Below are positions 63,171 to 64,000 of a stretch of DNA of 64,000 nt, in pieces. This DNA comes from Trifolium pratense (lineage: Eukaryota; Streptophyta; Magnoliopsida; Fabales; Fabaceae). The notes beneath the pieces were generated by a model. It saw nothing but the letters and a program-made list of their open reading frames with translations, was not told the DNA's origin and did not search any database. The DNA lies in assembly GCF_020283565.1 (NCBI RefSeq), contig NC_060065.1, positions 29,624,409 to 29,688,408 on the forward strand. The letters run 5' to 3'. Position numbers and translations under genes: made by a program. The stretch's first letter is position 1. Each line of letters begins with the position of its first letter.

Positions 63171-64000
63171 CTAGTTAGCAACCCGTGCAACGCACGGGCG
63201 AGGACGATTGTATTATCTGATTAAATACATCACTTAGACAATTGGTTGTTAACATGACACAACCATATAATAAAGACATGTAATAATATAATTGTTGTTA
63301 TACTTAGAACATAAACCAACAAACAAACAACTTTCACTTTTAAAACCTACAATTTCTTCTATACAAAGTTGTTTCCATAGATTGAGATAACTTGAAATTC
63401 CTTCCCTTCAGCGTCCATATGGGACACTCCCTGTATTTTGTGTCAATAAACTTTCACTTTTAAAACCTACAATTTATTCTATACAAAATTGTTTCCATAG
63501 ATTGAGATAACTTGAAATTCATTTCTTCAGCATCCATATGGGACACTCCACGTGTTTTGTGTCAATAAACTTTTACTTTTAAAACCTACAATTTCTTCTA
63601 TACAAAATTGTTTCCATAGATTGGGATAACTTGAAATTTATTCCCTTCAGCATCCATATGGGATACTCCTCGTGTTTCGTGTCAATAAATTTTCATTTTT
63701 AAAACCTACAATTTCTTCTATACAAAGTTGTTTCCATAGATTGAGATAACTTGAAATTCCTTCCCTTCAGCGTCCATATGGGACACTCCCCGTGTTTTGT
63801 GTCAATAAATTTTCACTTTTAAAACCTACAATTTTTTCTATACAAAATTGTTTCCATAGATTGAAATAACTTGAAATTCATTCCCTTCAGCATCTATATG
63901 GGACACTCCCCATGTTTTGTGTCAATAAACTTTCACTTTTAAAACCTACAATTTATTCTATACAAAATCGTTTTCATAGATTGAGATAACTTGAAATTCA
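63171..64000 (-). mobile_element. Helitron 3' terminus, element running off the window
   Basis: On the minus strand the 17-base hairpin CCCGTGCGTTGCACGGG (63198-63182), seven bases, then CTAG at 63174-63171, followed by host T. This is the textbook Helitron 3' end: a hairpin shortly before CTRR, inserted before T, with no target duplication. The element extends to higher coordinates and includes the 120-bp array. The 5' TC end and any Rep/helicase gene lie outside the window. Confidence 0.72.
63331..64000. repeat. Tandem repeat, 120-bp unit, at least 5.5 copies
   Basis: Units begin at 63331, 63451, 63570, 63690, 63810 and 63930 with CTTTCACTTTTAAAACCTAC and contain GTTTCCATAGATTGAGATAA and CATATGGGACACTCC. 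Copies differ by a few substitutions and one single-base indel. The array continues beyond the window end. Confidence 0.95.

Noticed and set aside
63331..64000. Regularly spaced repeats resembling an array with spacers (CRISPR-like)
   Set aside because: The whole 120-bp unit is repeated, with no unique spacers, and the DNA is plant nuclear.

Overview
The window is nuclear DNA of a higher plant. It has AT-rich intergenic sequence, GT-AG introns, plant housekeeping genes, copia and LINE retrotransposons, SINEs, many MITEs and a Helitron end. The CDKA, epsilon-COP and UDP-arabinose epimerase proteins and the repeat families fit a papilionoid legume (Medicago/Trifolium/Pisum type). That placement is inferred from general resemblance; no search was run.

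Three intact spliced protein genes could be modelled base by base: coatomer epsilon subunit (+, 2570-5846, 6 exons, 289 aa), a MUR4-type UDP-arabinose 4-epimerase (-, coding 18526-21444, 9 coding exons, 412 aa, with a probable 5' UTR exon near 22.7-22.9 kb), and CDKA (+, 52821-58612, 8 exons, 294 aa). They are unrelated housekeeping genes in vesicle coating, cell-wall sugar supply and cell cycle, and do not form a pathway. One tRNA-Thr(CGT) gene lies at 38987-39058 (-). A tandemly duplicated, broken trehalose-6-phosphate phosphatase pseudogene lies at 13.88-15.9 kb (-).

Nearly everything else is mobile DNA. 0.6-1.7 kb: LINE remnant. 6.9-8.2 kb: Mutator-like foldback element. 9.94-13.38 kb: internally deleted copia element inserted in a second copy of an epsilon-COP intron sequence. 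23-26 kb: LINE 3' ends, one inside mariner-type terminal repeats. 26-32 kb: SINEs and MITEs. 33.3-37.0 kb: deleted hAT element between direct duplications of host DNA. 39.5-42.6 kb: LTR-like fragment, a SINE, and a LINE split by a solo LTR. 42.7-44.1 kb: large element with a head-to-head inverted minisatellite. 44.7-49.5 kb: nearly intact young copia element with identical LTRs. 52.1 kb onward: Stowaway, Tourist and Helitron pieces around CDKA. The window ends inside a 120-bp tandem array just inside a Helitron 3' terminus.

I found no new multi-gene system. The most informative features are structural: the inverted minisatellite, the hAT element with its asymmetric flanking duplication, a GC-AG intron in epsilon-COP, a filled/empty site pair for the copia insertion, and a solo LTR whose removal rejoins a LINE reading frame. 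Target-site duplications, splice sites and frames were read by eye.
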